A stretch of 64,000 nucleotides of DNA from Sneathiella sedimenti (GCF_017313765.1 NZ_JAFLNC010000002.1:620001-684000), one strand, 5' to 3'; positions 1 to 8,594 are shown, counted from the stretch's first letter. The notes: generated by a model from the sequence alone, not told the origin. Program-made: numbers and translations.

Positions 1-519
1 GCTTTCGTTATGCAATGTGACTTGAAGTGTATTTGCTCCAATCTTTTTTACTGCTTGTTCGAATGTTTGCAGCTTGTCGTTAATTTCGGGAGTAATCCAA
101 GCGGTGTATTCAATCCTTAATTCCGTCAGGTTGTCTGCGTCAAAAGCTGCGCTTAGGTTGGGACCATTTTTAATGAGCCTCTGAATGGTTTGGTGCACTG
201 TAGATAAATATTTCTCGCAAAACTCAACATGCTTGTCGAAAACGACATTAGCCATATGCGATGTTGCACCCAAATTAAATAGTTGTTGTTGATTTTGAAG
301 TTGTACTCCTCTGGCGTGCGCAGAGCTTTCGCGATAGAGTTGGAATAGAGCTAGTAACAGCGCACCTAGGGTGGAAATGGAAAAAATCTCCTTATAAATT
401 TTGTCAACAGGTAGGTATATAATTAAGCCCAGCGACACTATCAAAACTGCTGCTATCCCTATCCAAATACTCCATGTGACATTCTTCATCGCAGTCTTAT
501 CACTCCAATTTCTTGACAT
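1..519 (-). CDS. partial predicted membrane protein, C-terminus cut by window edge
   Basis: The reading frame is open for 173 codons from an ATG at 519 to the window edge, so the C-terminus lies outside. A second in-frame ATG is at 489. Two hydrophobic stretches (about residues 15-37 and 46-58) predict an N-terminal membrane anchor, followed by a soluble, largely helical region with Gln-rich QNQQQ. I do not recognise a family. The DNA is AT-rich, unlike most of the window, and a perfect 12-bp palindrome (531-542) sits just upstream. This suggests an acquired gene. No Shine-Dalgarno is convincing, so the start is uncertain. Confidence 0.6.
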   Translation of the reverse strand, partial: MSRNWSDKTAMKNVTWSIWIGIAAVLIVSLGLIIYLPVDKIYKEIFSISTLGALLLALFQLYRESSAHARGVQLQNQQQLFNLGATSHMANVVFDKHVEFCEKYLSTVHQTIQRLIKNGPNLSAAFDADNLTELRIEYTAWITPEINDKLQTFEQAVKKIGANTLQVTLHNES

Positions 520-530
520 TTCAAGTAATC

Positions 531-542
531 TATACTAGTATA
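531..542. promoter_or_regulatory. 12-bp perfect palindrome upstream of edge gene
   Basis: TATACTAGTATA is self-complementary and lies 12 bp upstream of the ATG at 519. It could be an operator or part of a promoter for the AT-rich edge gene. No regulator can be named from the sequence. Confidence 0.3.
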
Positions 543-597
543 TAGGCCTTCCCTAATCGTGGCAAACTATCGTAATCTGTCAACGGTCAGGTGTGAG

Positions 598-630
598 AAA
601 GCCGCGCAAGATTTCTCCGGCGCGGTTTTC
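598..630 (-). terminator. probable terminator of the 649-1053 gene
   Basis: CCGCGC (602-607) pairs with GCGCGG (620-625) around a 12-nt loop, flanked by short A/T runs on both sides. It lies just past the stop codon of the minus-strand membrane protein. The U-tract is short, so the call is tentative. Confidence 0.4.
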
Positions 631-648
631 TGCGTCAGCGGGAGGATC

Positions 649-1053
649 TCAGGCAGTCCGGGGATGGTGATCCCCCAGGCGCTTGAGGCCGACGGTTTGA
701 AGGGTTGCGAGGACCGCAACGGCTATGGCGAGGATCTCGACCACCCAGCTGCCCTCCACCGTCAAACGGTCCTGGAACAAGAGGAGGGACAGACCACTCC
801 CCCCCACCCAGGCAACGTCGGCGGCAATGATGAGCTTGGCGAACAGCGGATTGATTTGTTTCCGCGTGGCCGTCCAGGCGAAATCGGCGGCGAAGAGCAT
901 TAAGCCCACCCCAAGCGTGTAGAGGATCCATGGAGCGATCCCCGTCCAGCGCGCGAGCGGGTCCGCGAAGGCGAGCGCCACCCCTCCCGTAAGAAGCGAC
1001 GTCCCGGCATTGATCAGCAGGGTGTTTCGTAGCAGGTTTGACTTAACCGACAT
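649..1053 (-). CDS. small four-helix membrane protein, unknown function
   Basis: This 134-residue protein has about four hydrophobic segments (near residues 10-30, 40-60, 68-92 and 105-125) with little else, so it is predicted to be an inner-membrane protein. The start is supported by a purine-rich AAGGAG-like sequence just upstream. It is transcribed divergently from the XRE/MmyB-type regulator at 1202, and this pairing suggests that the regulator controls it. I cannot assign a function or transported substrate from sequence alone. Confidence 0.75.
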   Translation of the reverse strand: MSVKSNLLRNTLLINAGTSLLTGGVALAFADPLARWTGIAPWILYTLGVGLMLFAADFAWTATRKQINPLFAKLIIAADVAWVGGSGLSLLLFQDRLTVEGSWVVEILAIAVAVLATLQTVGLKRLGDHHPRTA

Positions 1054-1126
1054 CTTGATCTCCTTTCAGTTGGACCGGCCATGGTGGCCACTGGAAGCAG
1101 GATGGCGGGGAGAGGTTATCTTCTCA

Positions 1127-1143
1127 ATTACCTCATGGGTAAT
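1127..1143. promoter_or_regulatory. inverted repeat in divergent promoter region
   Basis: ATTACC (1127-1132) and GGTAAT (1138-1143) form an inverted repeat with a 5-bp spacer. It lies between the divergent membrane-protein gene and the XRE regulator and is a plausible operator for the latter. This is inference from position and symmetry only. Confidence 0.35.
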
Positions 1144-1201
1144 GTTCCGGATCTTTTTTTCGGACTATTCTGGATGCCGAAATCAAGTGAAAGGAGAGAA
1201 T

Positions 1202-2032
1202 ATGACTGCGTCTGCCTTGCAAACCCCGGTGCCCGAGCTCGGTCGGCTCCTGAAGCACTGGCGGCAGGTTCAGGGAATGAGCCAGCTCGATCTCGCGCTA
1301 GAGGCGGGAATCTCGGCCCGGCACCTGAGCTTTATCGAGACCGGCCGCTCGCAGCCGAGCCGGGAGATGGTGCTGCGGCTCGCCGAGACGCTGGAGCTTC
1401 CCTTGCGCGAACGTAACCGGCTTCTGGGCGCGGCGGGATTTTCTGCGGCCTATCGGGCGCGCTCCCTTGATGATGCGCAGTTTGACAAGGTGCGCGCGGC
1501 GCTGGACTTCATGCTGCAAAAGCAGGAGCCATACCCCGCGCTGGTCATGAACCGCAGCTTCGATGTGCTGATGATCAATCAGGCGGGGGCAAAAATGCTC
1601 GGCGCGTTGGGGCTCGCCCCTCCGGAGGGGGCGGGGCCGCCGAACACGCTCCGGCTGATGCTGCACCCCGATGGCCTGCGCCCCGTGACCCGGGACTGGG
1701 AACGCGCGGCGGGCCACCTGATCGAGCGGGCGCACCGGCAGCTCAAGGGCGCGGCGGACAATGACCCGCTCCGGCAGCTGCTGGCGGAGGTTTTGAGCTA
1801 TCCCGGTGTGCCGGAAAGTTTCGCGATTGAAAACCCGTCCGCCGATGCGCTTCCCGTGCTGCCGCTGGAATTCGAGCTGGGCGGCAAGGTGCTGTCCTGG
1901 ATCACGACGGTGGCGAGCTTCGGCACGCCGCAGGATGTGACGGCGGAGGAGATTATGGTGGAGAGTTTCTTTCCGGCCGATGCGGCGACGGAAGAGCTGA
2001 TCCGCGCCCTGATGGCGGCGGCGGGGGAGTGA
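1202..2032 (+). CDS. XRE-family regulator with MmyB-like ligand-binding domain
   Basis: The 276-residue protein starts at an ATG preceded by AAGGAGAGA. The frame is open further upstream but without a good ribosome site. Residues about 13-70 form a helix-turn-helix (GMSQLDLALEAGIS then HLSFIETGRSQPS), and the rest matches the PAS-like MmyB ligand-binding domain. In this family that domain is thought to bind a small, often lipid-like, ligand and modulate DNA binding. The gene diverges from the small membrane protein at 649-1053, its most likely target together with itself. The ligand is unknown. Confidence 0.9.
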   Translation: MTASALQTPVPELGRLLKHWRQVQGMSQLDLALEAGISARHLSFIETGRSQPSREMVLRLAETLELPLRERNRLLGAAGFSAAYRARSLDDAQFDKVRAALDFMLQKQEPYPALVMNRSFDVLMINQAGAKMLGALGLAPPEGAGPPNTLRLMLHPDGLRPVTRDWERAAGHLIERAHRQLKGAADNDPLRQLLAEVLSYPGVPESFAIENPSADALPVLPLEFELGGKVLSWITTVASFGTPQDVTAEEIMVESFFPADAATEELIRALMAAAGE

Positions 2033-2067
2033 CCCCGTCTTTTTTATGGACTCGCGTCAAAAACGCC

Positions 2068-2101
2068 AAAAGCCGCAGACCGGAACCCCGGCGCGGCTTT
2101 T
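2068..2101. terminator. terminator hairpin between convergent genes
   Basis: AAAAGCCGC (2068-2076) pairs with GCGGCTTTT (2093-2101). T-runs follow on both strands, so it can end both the regulator transcript and the convergent rpsU transcript. Confidence 0.75.
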
Positions 2102-2139
2102 TGAATTCTGGAAGTCCCGGGACGACCCGGGAACGCGGC

Positions 2140-2340
2140 TCAGGCCTCGCGCTGGAGACGCTTGCGGGCGAGCTTGCGGGCGCGTCGAATGGCTTCCGCT
2201 TTCTGGCGGGCGCGCTTTTCGGACGGCTTTTCATAGGCGCCCCGGAGCTTCAGCTCACGGAAGATGCCTTCGCGTTGCATTTTCTTTTTCAGCGCGCGGA
2301 GCGCCTGGTCTACATTGTTGTCACGGACAGAGACTTGCAC
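2140..2340 (-). CDS. rpsU: 30S ribosomal protein S21
   Basis: The 66-residue, strongly basic protein has the hallmarks of bS21: an N-terminal [19 protein letters not shown] segment, a central [10 protein letters not shown] stretch and an Arg/Lys-rich C-terminal helix. It binds the 30S platform near the anti-Shine-Dalgarno region and aids initiation. The length is normal for the alphaproteobacterial version. It stands alone, convergent with the regulator at 1202 and divergent from def. Confidence 0.97.
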   Translation of the reverse strand: MQVSVRDNNVDQALRALKKKMQREGIFRELKLRGAYEKPSEKRARQKAEAIRRARKLARKRLQREA

Positions 2341-2503
2341 AGTTAATCGTGCTCCTATCTAAATACTTTGGTTTTTCCGGTTACGGAGTGGCGCGGGTGT
2401 AGCACGCTTCATTTCCCCTGTGAAGGGGAAAAACCGCATTTTTAAGGTGAATTCCTCAAAGAAAAGAGTAAATAACATAAAAGACACGAAAATGGAAGGG
2501 CTT

Positions 2504-3076
2504 ATGGCAATTCGAGACATCCTGAAAATGGGCAACCCTGCCTTGCGCGTGCGGGCGGAGCCCCTCATTCCGCCCTTTGGCGACGAGGTTTACCAGCTCG
2601 TCCAGGACATGCGCGACAGCCTCGAGGCGGTCGGCGGGGTCGGCCTTGCCGCGCCGCAGATCGGGATCTCGAAATCCCTCGTCATTTTCGAGGTGCCGGC
2701 CGACCGCATCCAGCGGGAGGAGGGGGAGATTGTCGAGGGCGTCCCCTCCACCGTGCTGATCAACCCCAGGATCGAGCCGCTGTCCGACGACACGGAACTC
2801 GGTTGGGAGGGCTGCCTCTCGGTGCCGGGCCTGCGCGGTCTTGTCCCGCGCCACACCCATATCCGCTACAGCGGCCTCGGCCTCAACGGGCGCGAGATCA
2901 GCGTCGAGGCGCGCGGCTTCCATGCCCGCGTCGTGCAGCATGAATGCGATCATCTTTTCGGCATTCTCTACCCCGAACGGATGACAGACATGCGCTATCT
3001 GATGTATGAAAGTGAGGTGCAGGCCTTTATGGAGGACCTGCGCGCGAAATCCGAACCGGCGAGGGACGAGATATGA
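2504..3076 (+). CDS. def: peptide deformylase
   Basis: This metalloenzyme removes the formyl group from nascent N-terminal Met. All three family motifs are present: GVGLAAPQ (45-52), EGCLS (102-106, Cys metal ligand) and HECDH (146-150, two His ligands and catalytic Glu). The ATG at 2504 was chosen because GGAAGGG lies directly upstream; the frame extends 28 codons further but lacks support. At about 190 residues the length is standard. The stop overlaps the start of coq9 by ATGA, so the two genes are translationally coupled. Confidence 0.96.
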   Translation: MAIRDILKMGNPALRVRAEPLIPPFGDEVYQLVQDMRDSLEAVGGVGLAAPQIGISKSLVIFEVPADRIQREEGEIVEGVPSTVLINPRIEPLSDDTELGWEGCLSVPGLRGLVPRHTHIRYSGLGLNGREISVEARGFHARVVQHECDHLFGILYPERMTDMRYLMYESEVQAFMEDLRAKSEPARDEI

Positions 3077-3741
3077 GCAAAAAGGCGGAGACCGAGCGGG
3101 AATGGCAGACACGCCTGTTGGAGGCGGTGCTGCCCCATGTGCTGTTCGACGGCTGGAGCCGCAAGGCCATGAAGGCCGCCGCCGCGGACCTGGGAGAGGA
3201 TATCTCGACCCTTGACCTCGCCTTCCCGGAGGGGGCGACGGACATGATCCGCCTCTTTATCGAGAATGCCGACGACGCGATGGAGGCGGAGCTTGAAAAG
3301 CAGGGCGTGCTCTCCCTCAAAATCCGCGAGCGTATCACGCTGGCCATCCGGGTGCGGCTGGAACTCTATCAGGCCCATAAGGAGGCCGTGCGCCGCGCCG
3401 TCAATATCCTGGCCCTGCCGCAGAACGCGGCGCTTGCCCTGAAACTCACCGCCAATACGGTCAGCCGCATGTGGTGGGCGACCGGCGATGCCTCCACCGA
3501 CTACAACTGGTACACCAAGCGGCTCACCCTGTCCGCCGTCTATGCCGCGACGCTGCTCTACTGGCTCGCCGACAAGTCCGAGGGGCACCAGAAAACATGG
3601 GAATTCCTCGACCGCCGCATCGAGAATGTCATGCAGATCGAAACCGCTAAATTCAAATGCCGCGAACGCCTGAAGGAAAAGCCCGACTTTTCGCATTTCC
3701 CGAGCGCGAAACGGTTTTGGCGGAACCTTACTGAAAGGTGA
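3073..3741 (+). CDS. coq9: COQ9 family ubiquinone biosynthesis protein
   Basis: The 222-residue helical protein carries the COQ9 signature region, rich in Trp and Tyr (MWWATGDASTDYNWYTKR), after an N-terminal TetR-like helical segment. COQ9 is a lipid-binding accessory factor for ubiquinone ring hydroxylation, acting with the Coq7 hydroxylase, and is typical of alphaproteobacteria and mitochondria. The ATGA overlap with def indicates one operon. Downstream, the convergent AT-rich cassette begins only 15 bp away, so this gene marks the left boundary of the putative insertion. Confidence 0.92.
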   Translation: MSKKAETEREWQTRLLEAVLPHVLFDGWSRKAMKAAAADLGEDISTLDLAFPEGATDMIRLFIENADDAMEAELEKQGVLSLKIRERITLAIRVRLELYQAHKEAVRRAVNILALPQNAALALKLTANTVSRMWWATGDASTDYNWYTKRLTLSAVYAATLLYWLADKSEGHQKTWEFLDRRIENVMQIETAKFKCRERLKEKPDFSHFPSAKRFWRNLTER

Positions 3742-3756
3742 GGAGTGGATTTAGAA

Positions 3757-4482
3757 CTATGTTCCGAATCCGGCATAGTCGATTAGGTGAGAAATGGCTT
3801 TTCTGTATCCCAAAATGATGGAATCGATATCACTTTTTTTACAGGTATAGACAATTTCATGCGCGCCTAAGTTCCCAAGGTCTTTGCATGTCTTAAGTTC
3901 TTTAATTGTGCCTTGGGTGAGCCCCAAGCTTTTGGTTGCGATTGCTTTATTGATAATGATATCTAACTCGTCGTAATGACCATTAGCTTTTTTTATTGTC
4001 TGTTCAGCGCCATTATTTCGAAACATATGTATTAGTAAAATCTCGAGCAACCGCCTCATCATGACTGCGCAAGCGTCATATGCTCCGCATTCATACGCCC
4101 AGTTCGCTTGATTGGCGATATGCTTTATATACTTTCGATTTACATCTTTATAGATGTCTTTTGGCAGAACCTCTCCTACGCATGAAACCACTTTAGATTC
4201 GGTATCTAGAGGATGAGTTAGCTCAAGGTTTGCTAAGTGCTTTCCATGAATCTCTAAAAGGCCCGATTTATTGGATTTTGACCATGGCTTACTTTTTATC
4301 TTGGTAAAAAGCCGTGATATATTTGGGGAGAGACCGACTTGATCAAACCATGTTTCAAGCTCAGACCGTCCAAACTCTTTTATATTGCTTATTTTCCGAT
4401 AAAAATAAGCTAGGTGCTTGGCTTTTTCCGTTTCCTCCATCTCATAAAAGCCAATGATCGAAAGAAAATCACTAATTTGCAT
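3757..4482 (-). CDS. unknown protein with HEPN/DUF4145-like C-terminus
   Basis: This 241-residue protein is the last gene of an AT-rich minus-strand trio. The N-terminal half is helical and unrecognised. The C-terminal half (about 125-240) has an EC...YDACAVMMRRLLEILL helix and a later DLGNLGAHE helix. That pattern recalls DUF4145/HEPN-type helical domains, in which RNxxxH is the RNase motif; here the Arg position is Gly (GNLGAH), so nuclease activity is doubtful. Its start overlaps the preceding gene by 11 bp, implying coupled translation. Base composition is unlike def-coq9 next door. The function is unknown. Confidence 0.7.
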   Translation of the reverse strand: MQISDFLSIIGFYEMEETEKAKHLAYFYRKISNIKEFGRSELETWFDQVGLSPNISRLFTKIKSKPWSKSNKSGLLEIHGKHLANLELTHPLDTESKVVSCVGEVLPKDIYKDVNRKYIKHIANQANWAYECGAYDACAVMMRRLLEILLIHMFRNNGAEQTIKKANGHYDELDIIINKAIATKSLGLTQGTIKELKTCKDLGNLGAHEIVYTCKKSDIDSIILGYRKAISHLIDYAGFGT

Positions 4483-5083
4483 TTGCCTTTACCTTGCGTT
4501 GTTCAAGCGTTTGCAAAAGACTTTCACCTTTCAGGAGGATACTGAGGTCATTCGTATTGCTCGCGTCAATGTATCCATAACCCTTTTTTGCTTTGCTGGT
4601 ATCCATAACACTTTCATAGAGGGCGCCCGGTAGTTTTAGGTTAGCATTTGAATAACAGGTAAAGATGAAACTTAGATCGATCTCGATATCAGGGTGCTGT
4701 TCTTCTAGATATTTAATTATAACGACATTTCTTTCGATGTTTGTACGTGGGCCATATTTTTCAATATATGAAAATAGTGAATTCTCACTTCCCTCTAGTC
4801 CCGTGTTTATCGGTTGTATTTTATAGGATTCTTTCTTTCCCGATGTCTTCGATTTGGATTTATCCTTTTTTTCAGCTTTCGGTTTAACCTCCTCAACATC
4901 CTCAACGGCATCATTCTTGCCGCCAATTTGTGCAAATTGCAGATTATTATGAGGAGGTTTATTCTGTATGGAAAGGACGCTGATTTGTGCTTTGAAATCG
5001 TCGTATATTGAACGTACGAAGTCGGGGTCGCCCTCCACTTCAAGAATGCCTTCAGTTAAATTGATATGTAATTTTGAGCTCAT
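4472..5083 (-). CDS. unknown protein, middle gene of AT-rich trio
   Basis: The 203-residue protein starts at an ATG preceded by TTGGAGATG. Three parts are visible: a short beta-rich N-terminus (KLHINLTEGILEVEGD) ending in a helix, a charged Lys/Glu linker (about 65-95), and a C-terminal helical region (about 110-200) that could be winged-helix-like (ENSLFSYIEKYGPRTNIERN). The N-terminus resembles proteins I associate with genomic islands, but I cannot name a family. It is 15 bp downstream of the 181-codon ORF and overlaps the following gene, so the three are probably one operon. Confidence 0.7.
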   Translation of the reverse strand: MSSKLHINLTEGILEVEGDPDFVRSIYDDFKAQISVLSIQNKPPHNNLQFAQIGGKNDAVEDVEEVKPKAEKKDKSKSKTSGKKESYKIQPINTGLEGSENSLFSYIEKYGPRTNIERNVVIIKYLEEQHPDIEIDLSFIFTCYSNANLKLPGALYESVMDTSKAKKGYGYIDASNTNDLSILLKGESLLQTLEQRKVKANAN

Positions 5084-5098
5084 TTTACATCTCCAAGC

Positions 5099-5611
5099 TT
5101 ATTGATTAAATCTATTTTTCTCTATCATTTCATTCACCGCCGTAATGCCGGCATGTGTGAGTTTATATTGCTTACGCGCTTGCTTGCTTTTCCCTGACTT
5201 TCTCACCTGAATAGCAAGGGCAGGTTTTTTGTCCTTAAGTTGAGTGAAAGCATCTGTAATATTGGCGACGGAATGTCCCAAATTTTGCAATTCTTTGTTA
5301 GTGCTATTACTCGGAAACGCTTCCAGCCCTTGGCATTCTTGTAACCAATAACCTGCAATTAATGCTTTTTCGCTGTTGGTGTTCGGTAGCGCAGCATTAA
5401 AAAGATCAGCAAAAGTTTCGTAATCTTTATCCTCACGGCTATTTACATCTAGTAACGCCGGTAGGTTCGTCGGTTTTTCTGGCAATGAGCTAGGGGTGCT
5501 AACGTCATATCGATTAATAGCCCACAAAAGAACTCGGATGCGCTGGTTTTCGTCTAATTTTCCCAAAGCCTCTAAAATTTTGTTCATAGCATCTAGTTCT
5601 GGATCGGTCAT
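5099..5611 (-). CDS. unknown protein with possible winged-helix C-terminus, first gene of AT-rich trio
   Basis: The start at 5611 was chosen because TTGGTGAT lies just upstream; an in-frame ATG at 5644 has no ribosome site. The roughly 170-residue protein begins with DPELDAMNKILEALGKLDEN, a helix also seen in island-borne hypothetical proteins. It ends in a basic ARKQYKLTHAGITAVNEMI segment that looks like a winged-helix tail, hinting at DNA binding. As the promoter-proximal gene it may regulate the cassette. No function can be assigned. Confidence 0.7.
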   Translation of the reverse strand: MTDPELDAMNKILEALGKLDENQRIRVLLWAINRYDVSTPSSLPEKPTNLPALLDVNSREDKDYETFADLFNAALPNTNSEKALIAGYWLQECQGLEAFPSNSTNKELQNLGHSVANITDAFTQLKDKKPALAIQVRKSGKSKQARKQYKLTHAGITAVNEMIEKNRFNQ

Positions 5612-5966
5612 TTTTATCACCAATAATTGTCGAAATTTATCCATATATAAGATTTAAATTGTATTTGTCAACCATTAAATAAAGAAAAATTATTTTATGC
5701 TTATGTTATGCATTTTGCAAAACACGAGTTATTTTAATTTGGCATATTTAACATATTGAAAAATAAAGTAAAAAATATACTCCATATTGGAAGTGCTTGC
5801 AAAAATGCAAACACCAATTAAAAAATATAAAAATATGCAATCTATATGGTTGCTGGGTGGAGCTTCATGGTTGAACAGTAGAACTCTATTTCTCAAGAAT
5901 AACTTTCACAAAAAAAGGGCCGGAGAACCGGCCCTTTTTGCTGTTGGCTGTGATGTGGGTTGGGGA
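5612..5966. other. AT-rich non-coding stretch behind the unknown trio
   Basis: No credible gene is present. Positions 5645-5890 are extremely AT-rich with runs of A and T, and should contain the promoter of the minus-strand trio. The stretch ends at a strong terminator (5912-5939) belonging to the BCCT gene. I see no tRNA fragment, obvious direct repeats or integrase remnants that would mark an attachment site. Confidence 0.6.
5912..5939 (-). terminator. rho-independent terminator of BCCT gene
   Basis: AAAAGGGCCGG (5913-5923) and CCGGCCCTTTT (5928-5938) form an 11-bp stem with an AGAA loop, with T-runs on both sides. It lies 28 bp past the BCCT stop codon. Confidence 0.9.
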
Positions 5967-7544
5967 TCAGGCGCTGGCGTCCTCGACCACATATTTCTTC
6001 TCGTGGGCCAGCCCCATATAGAGGCTGACGCACATGGCGAGCAGCACCACCGTAAACGGCAGGCCGACCGTGATCGCCGCCGCCTGCAGCGCGGTGAGCG
6101 CATCCGCTCCGCCGCCGAACAGCAGCGCCGCCGCAACCACGCCCTCGATCACCGCCCAGAACACCCGTTGCACCACCGGCGCATCGACCTTGCCGCCCGC
6201 GGTGATCGCGTCGATCACGAGGCTGCCGCTGTCCGAGGAGGTGATGAAGAACACCAGCACCAGCACGATCCCGAGGCTTGACGTCAGGGTCGCCAGCGGC
6301 AGGTTCTCCAGCATCTGGAACATCGCCAGCTCGACCTTGTCGAGACCGCCCGCGAGCGCGCCGACATTGTTCATGATCTGGTCGAGCGCGGCCCCGCCGA
6401 AAACGCTCATCCACACCAGGGTGACGAGGGTCGGGACAATCAGCACGGCGATGATAAACTCGCGCACCGTCCGGCCCTTGGAGACGCGGGCGATAAACAT
6501 GCCGACGAACGGGGACCAGGAAATCCACCAGGCCCAGTAGAACACCGTCCAACCCTGCATCCAGGCTTCATCCGGACGCCCGGCGAAGTTGCTGTAGGAG
6601 ACGATATTGCCAAGGTAGCCGATCAGCGTGTCGCCCATGACCGCGAAGATCACCGCCGTCGGGCCGACAAGCAGCACGAACAATAGCAGGATACCCGCGA
6701 GCCCCATATTGATGTTGGAGAGGATCTTCACCCCGCCATCAAGGCCGCGGATCACCGAGATCAGCGCGATCGCCGTCACGCCGAAGATCACGGCGATCTG
6801 GGTGTTGATCCCGGCCTCGAACCCGAACAGATAGGCAAGACCGGCAGAGGCCTGCTGCGCGCCGAAACCGAGCGAGGTGGCCAGGCCGAACAGCGTCGCG
6901 AGCACCGCCACCGTATCGATCACATGGCCGATAAAGCCCCAGCTGCGATCGCCGATCAGCGGATAGAAGGCCGAGCGGATGGTCAGCGGCAGCCCCTTGT
7001 TATAGGAAAAGAACGCGAGCGACAGTCCGACAACCGCATAGATCGCCCACGGATGCAGGCCCCAGTGGAACATCGTCGCACTCATCGCCATGTCGGCCGC
7101 GGCTGGGGTCCGCGCCTCCACGCCGAGCGGCGTCTCATACCAGCCGGTGTAGTAGGCGGTCGGTTCGGCGACCGACCAGAACATCAGGCCGATGCCCATG
7201 CCCGCCGCGAACAGCATCGCGAACCACGACAGGTTGGAAAATTCAGGTTTCGCGTCCTCCCCGCCGAGGCGGATCTTGCCGACCGGCAGCACAATGAGCG
7301 CAAGGCAAAAGAGCACGAAAATATTGGCGGCGGCCATGAACAGCCAGTCGAAGGCGCCGATCGACCACCATTTCGCGCCGTCGAAAGCGCCCTTTGCGGC
7401 TTCCGGTGCAATCAGGACGCCGATCACGAACAGGATGACCAGTCCGGATGAGACCCAGAAAACCGGGTGATGAACATCCATTCCCCAACGCTGAAGGTTG
7501 CTTTGGCCGACTTCAAAGTCGGTTTCATACAAGTCTTCACTCAT
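5967..7544 (-). CDS. BCCT-family betaine/carnitine/choline-type transporter
   Basis: The 525-residue protein with about 12 hydrophobic segments is a sodium- or proton-coupled BCCT carrier. Family motifs are GMGIGLMFWSVAEP in the early membrane region and the Trp-rich signature FYWAWWISWSPFVGMFIARV in the segment that forms the aromatic cage for quaternary ammonium groups. A later SSDSGSLVID motif is also typical. The start at 7544 has GGGGGA six bases upstream; a longer in-frame start lacks one. Substrates of the family include glycine betaine, choline, carnitine and DMSP. The specific one cannot be read from sequence. It stands alone with its own terminator. Confidence 0.93.
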   Translation of the reverse strand: MSEDLYETDFEVGQSNLQRWGMDVHHPVFWVSSGLVILFVIGVLIAPEAAKGAFDGAKWWSIGAFDWLFMAAANIFVLFCLALIVLPVGKIRLGGEDAKPEFSNLSWFAMLFAAGMGIGLMFWSVAEPTAYYTGWYETPLGVEARTPAAADMAMSATMFHWGLHPWAIYAVVGLSLAFFSYNKGLPLTIRSAFYPLIGDRSWGFIGHVIDTVAVLATLFGLATSLGFGAQQASAGLAYLFGFEAGINTQIAVIFGVTAIALISVIRGLDGGVKILSNINMGLAGILLLFVLLVGPTAVIFAVMGDTLIGYLGNIVSYSNFAGRPDEAWMQGWTVFYWAWWISWSPFVGMFIARVSKGRTVREFIIAVLIVPTLVTLVWMSVFGGAALDQIMNNVGALAGGLDKVELAMFQMLENLPLATLTSSLGIVLVLVFFITSSDSGSLVIDAITAGGKVDAPVVQRVFWAVIEGVVAAALLFGGGADALTALQAAAITVGLPFTVVLLAMCVSLYMGLAHEKKYVVEDASA

Positions 7545-7910
7545 ATTTTCCCCCATTTCTACCCGGGATTGACGCATGGTGCTTAAATTCGTTCCGGGTA
7601 ATACAAGATACGTGCGTCAACTGGGGGGCAACCTATCAATTCCGACGGTTTCTGTCCAATCGCGGCCCAGCTTTTATAAACTTTTTAGCTGTATAAGAAG
7701 AAGGTAAATTCCCTCGACATCGCAGTTTTATGCGGGCTGAAGAGGTTGTATGGCGGGGCGGAAAGGTGCCGCAAAATATTTTCGAACTGTCATTTTTTCG
7801 ATACAGGGAAAGTCGAAAAAGCCCTTCTAAGTAGTAGGTATATTGCCTTGACTCTAATGAATTGACTATGGTTGCCGGTATGTTAGCGATGCCTTGCCTG
7901 GAGCAATTTT
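7545..7910. other. divergent intergenic region, BCCT gene and lipoprotein gene
   Basis: These 366 bp carry no credible ORF. They must hold both promoters. I could not identify a clear sigma-70 match or a known riboswitch, and no strong inverted repeat was seen. Confidence 0.5.
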
Positions 7911-8576
7911 ATGAATAAAGCCGCGCGCCTTCTTGTCAGTCCGGCTGTGATAGCGCTGCTGGCCCTGACCGGTTGCCAATCTCAGAAGGTCGAGAAGATG
8001 GCCGATGAAATGCAGATCCGCAAGGAAACGACCTTTGCGGACCCAATGCCGCCGATGGAGGAGCCACCCATCTGGACCGATGGTTCATCGAATGTCTTTC
8101 AGAACATTTCGAGCAAGGTGAATTACGAAACCAAATATATTGCCCGTGATGGAAAGCTTGTAACCCAAAAAGAACATGACGGATGCATCGTTGTCCACGA
8201 TTATGCGATGCCCTTTTCGCCAGCTGTGAAATGGAAAAATTGTCGCGATCCAGACGGGGTCAGTACTAATTACAAGCTTGATGATACTGAGGTCTGGCCA
8301 TTGGAAACAGGGAAGCACTGGTCATATCGTCAGGCTGGCACGAATGTAGAAGGCCAGAGTTGGGCGTATATTCGCGACTGCGCGGTGGAGGGGCAAGTCC
8401 GGATCACAACGCTGCTCGGCACGTTTGATACTTTCCGGGTGGCCTGCAGTGATCAGTTGAAGACTCGCGTCTGGTTCTTATCTCCGGTCTTGCAAGCGCC
8501 CGTTCTGCATACTGTTTTTGAAAAGAAAACTCATAGAAAATATACATTTGAAACAGTGAGTTATCGGTTGAACTAA
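7911..8576 (+). CDS. predicted lipoprotein of unknown function
   Basis: This 221-residue protein has a classical lipoprotein signal peptide: a basic start, a hydrophobic core and the lipobox LTGC with Cys at residue 22. The mature part is probably periplasmic, anchored in the inner or outer membrane, with scattered Cys residues (DGCIV, WKNCRD, RDCAVEG, VACSD) that could form disulfides. The start has TGGAGC upstream, and a terminator follows directly. I recognise no family. It appears monocistronic. Confidence 0.8.
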   Translation: MNKAARLLVSPAVIALLALTGCQSQKVEKMADEMQIRKETTFADPMPPMEEPPIWTDGSSNVFQNISSKVNYETKYIARDGKLVTQKEHDGCIVVHDYAMPFSPAVKWKNCRDPDGVSTNYKLDDTEVWPLETGKHWSYRQAGTNVEGQSWAYIRDCAVEGQVRITTLLGTFDTFRVACSDQLKTRVWFLSPVLQAPVLHTVFEKKTHRKYTFETVSYRLN

Positions 8577-8594
8577 TCAGAAAAGAGAGAAGGG

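Noticed and set aside
559-903. Plus-strand frame opposite the small membrane-protein gene
   Set aside because: It is antisense to a protein with clear membrane helices and has no ribosome site or protein-like composition.
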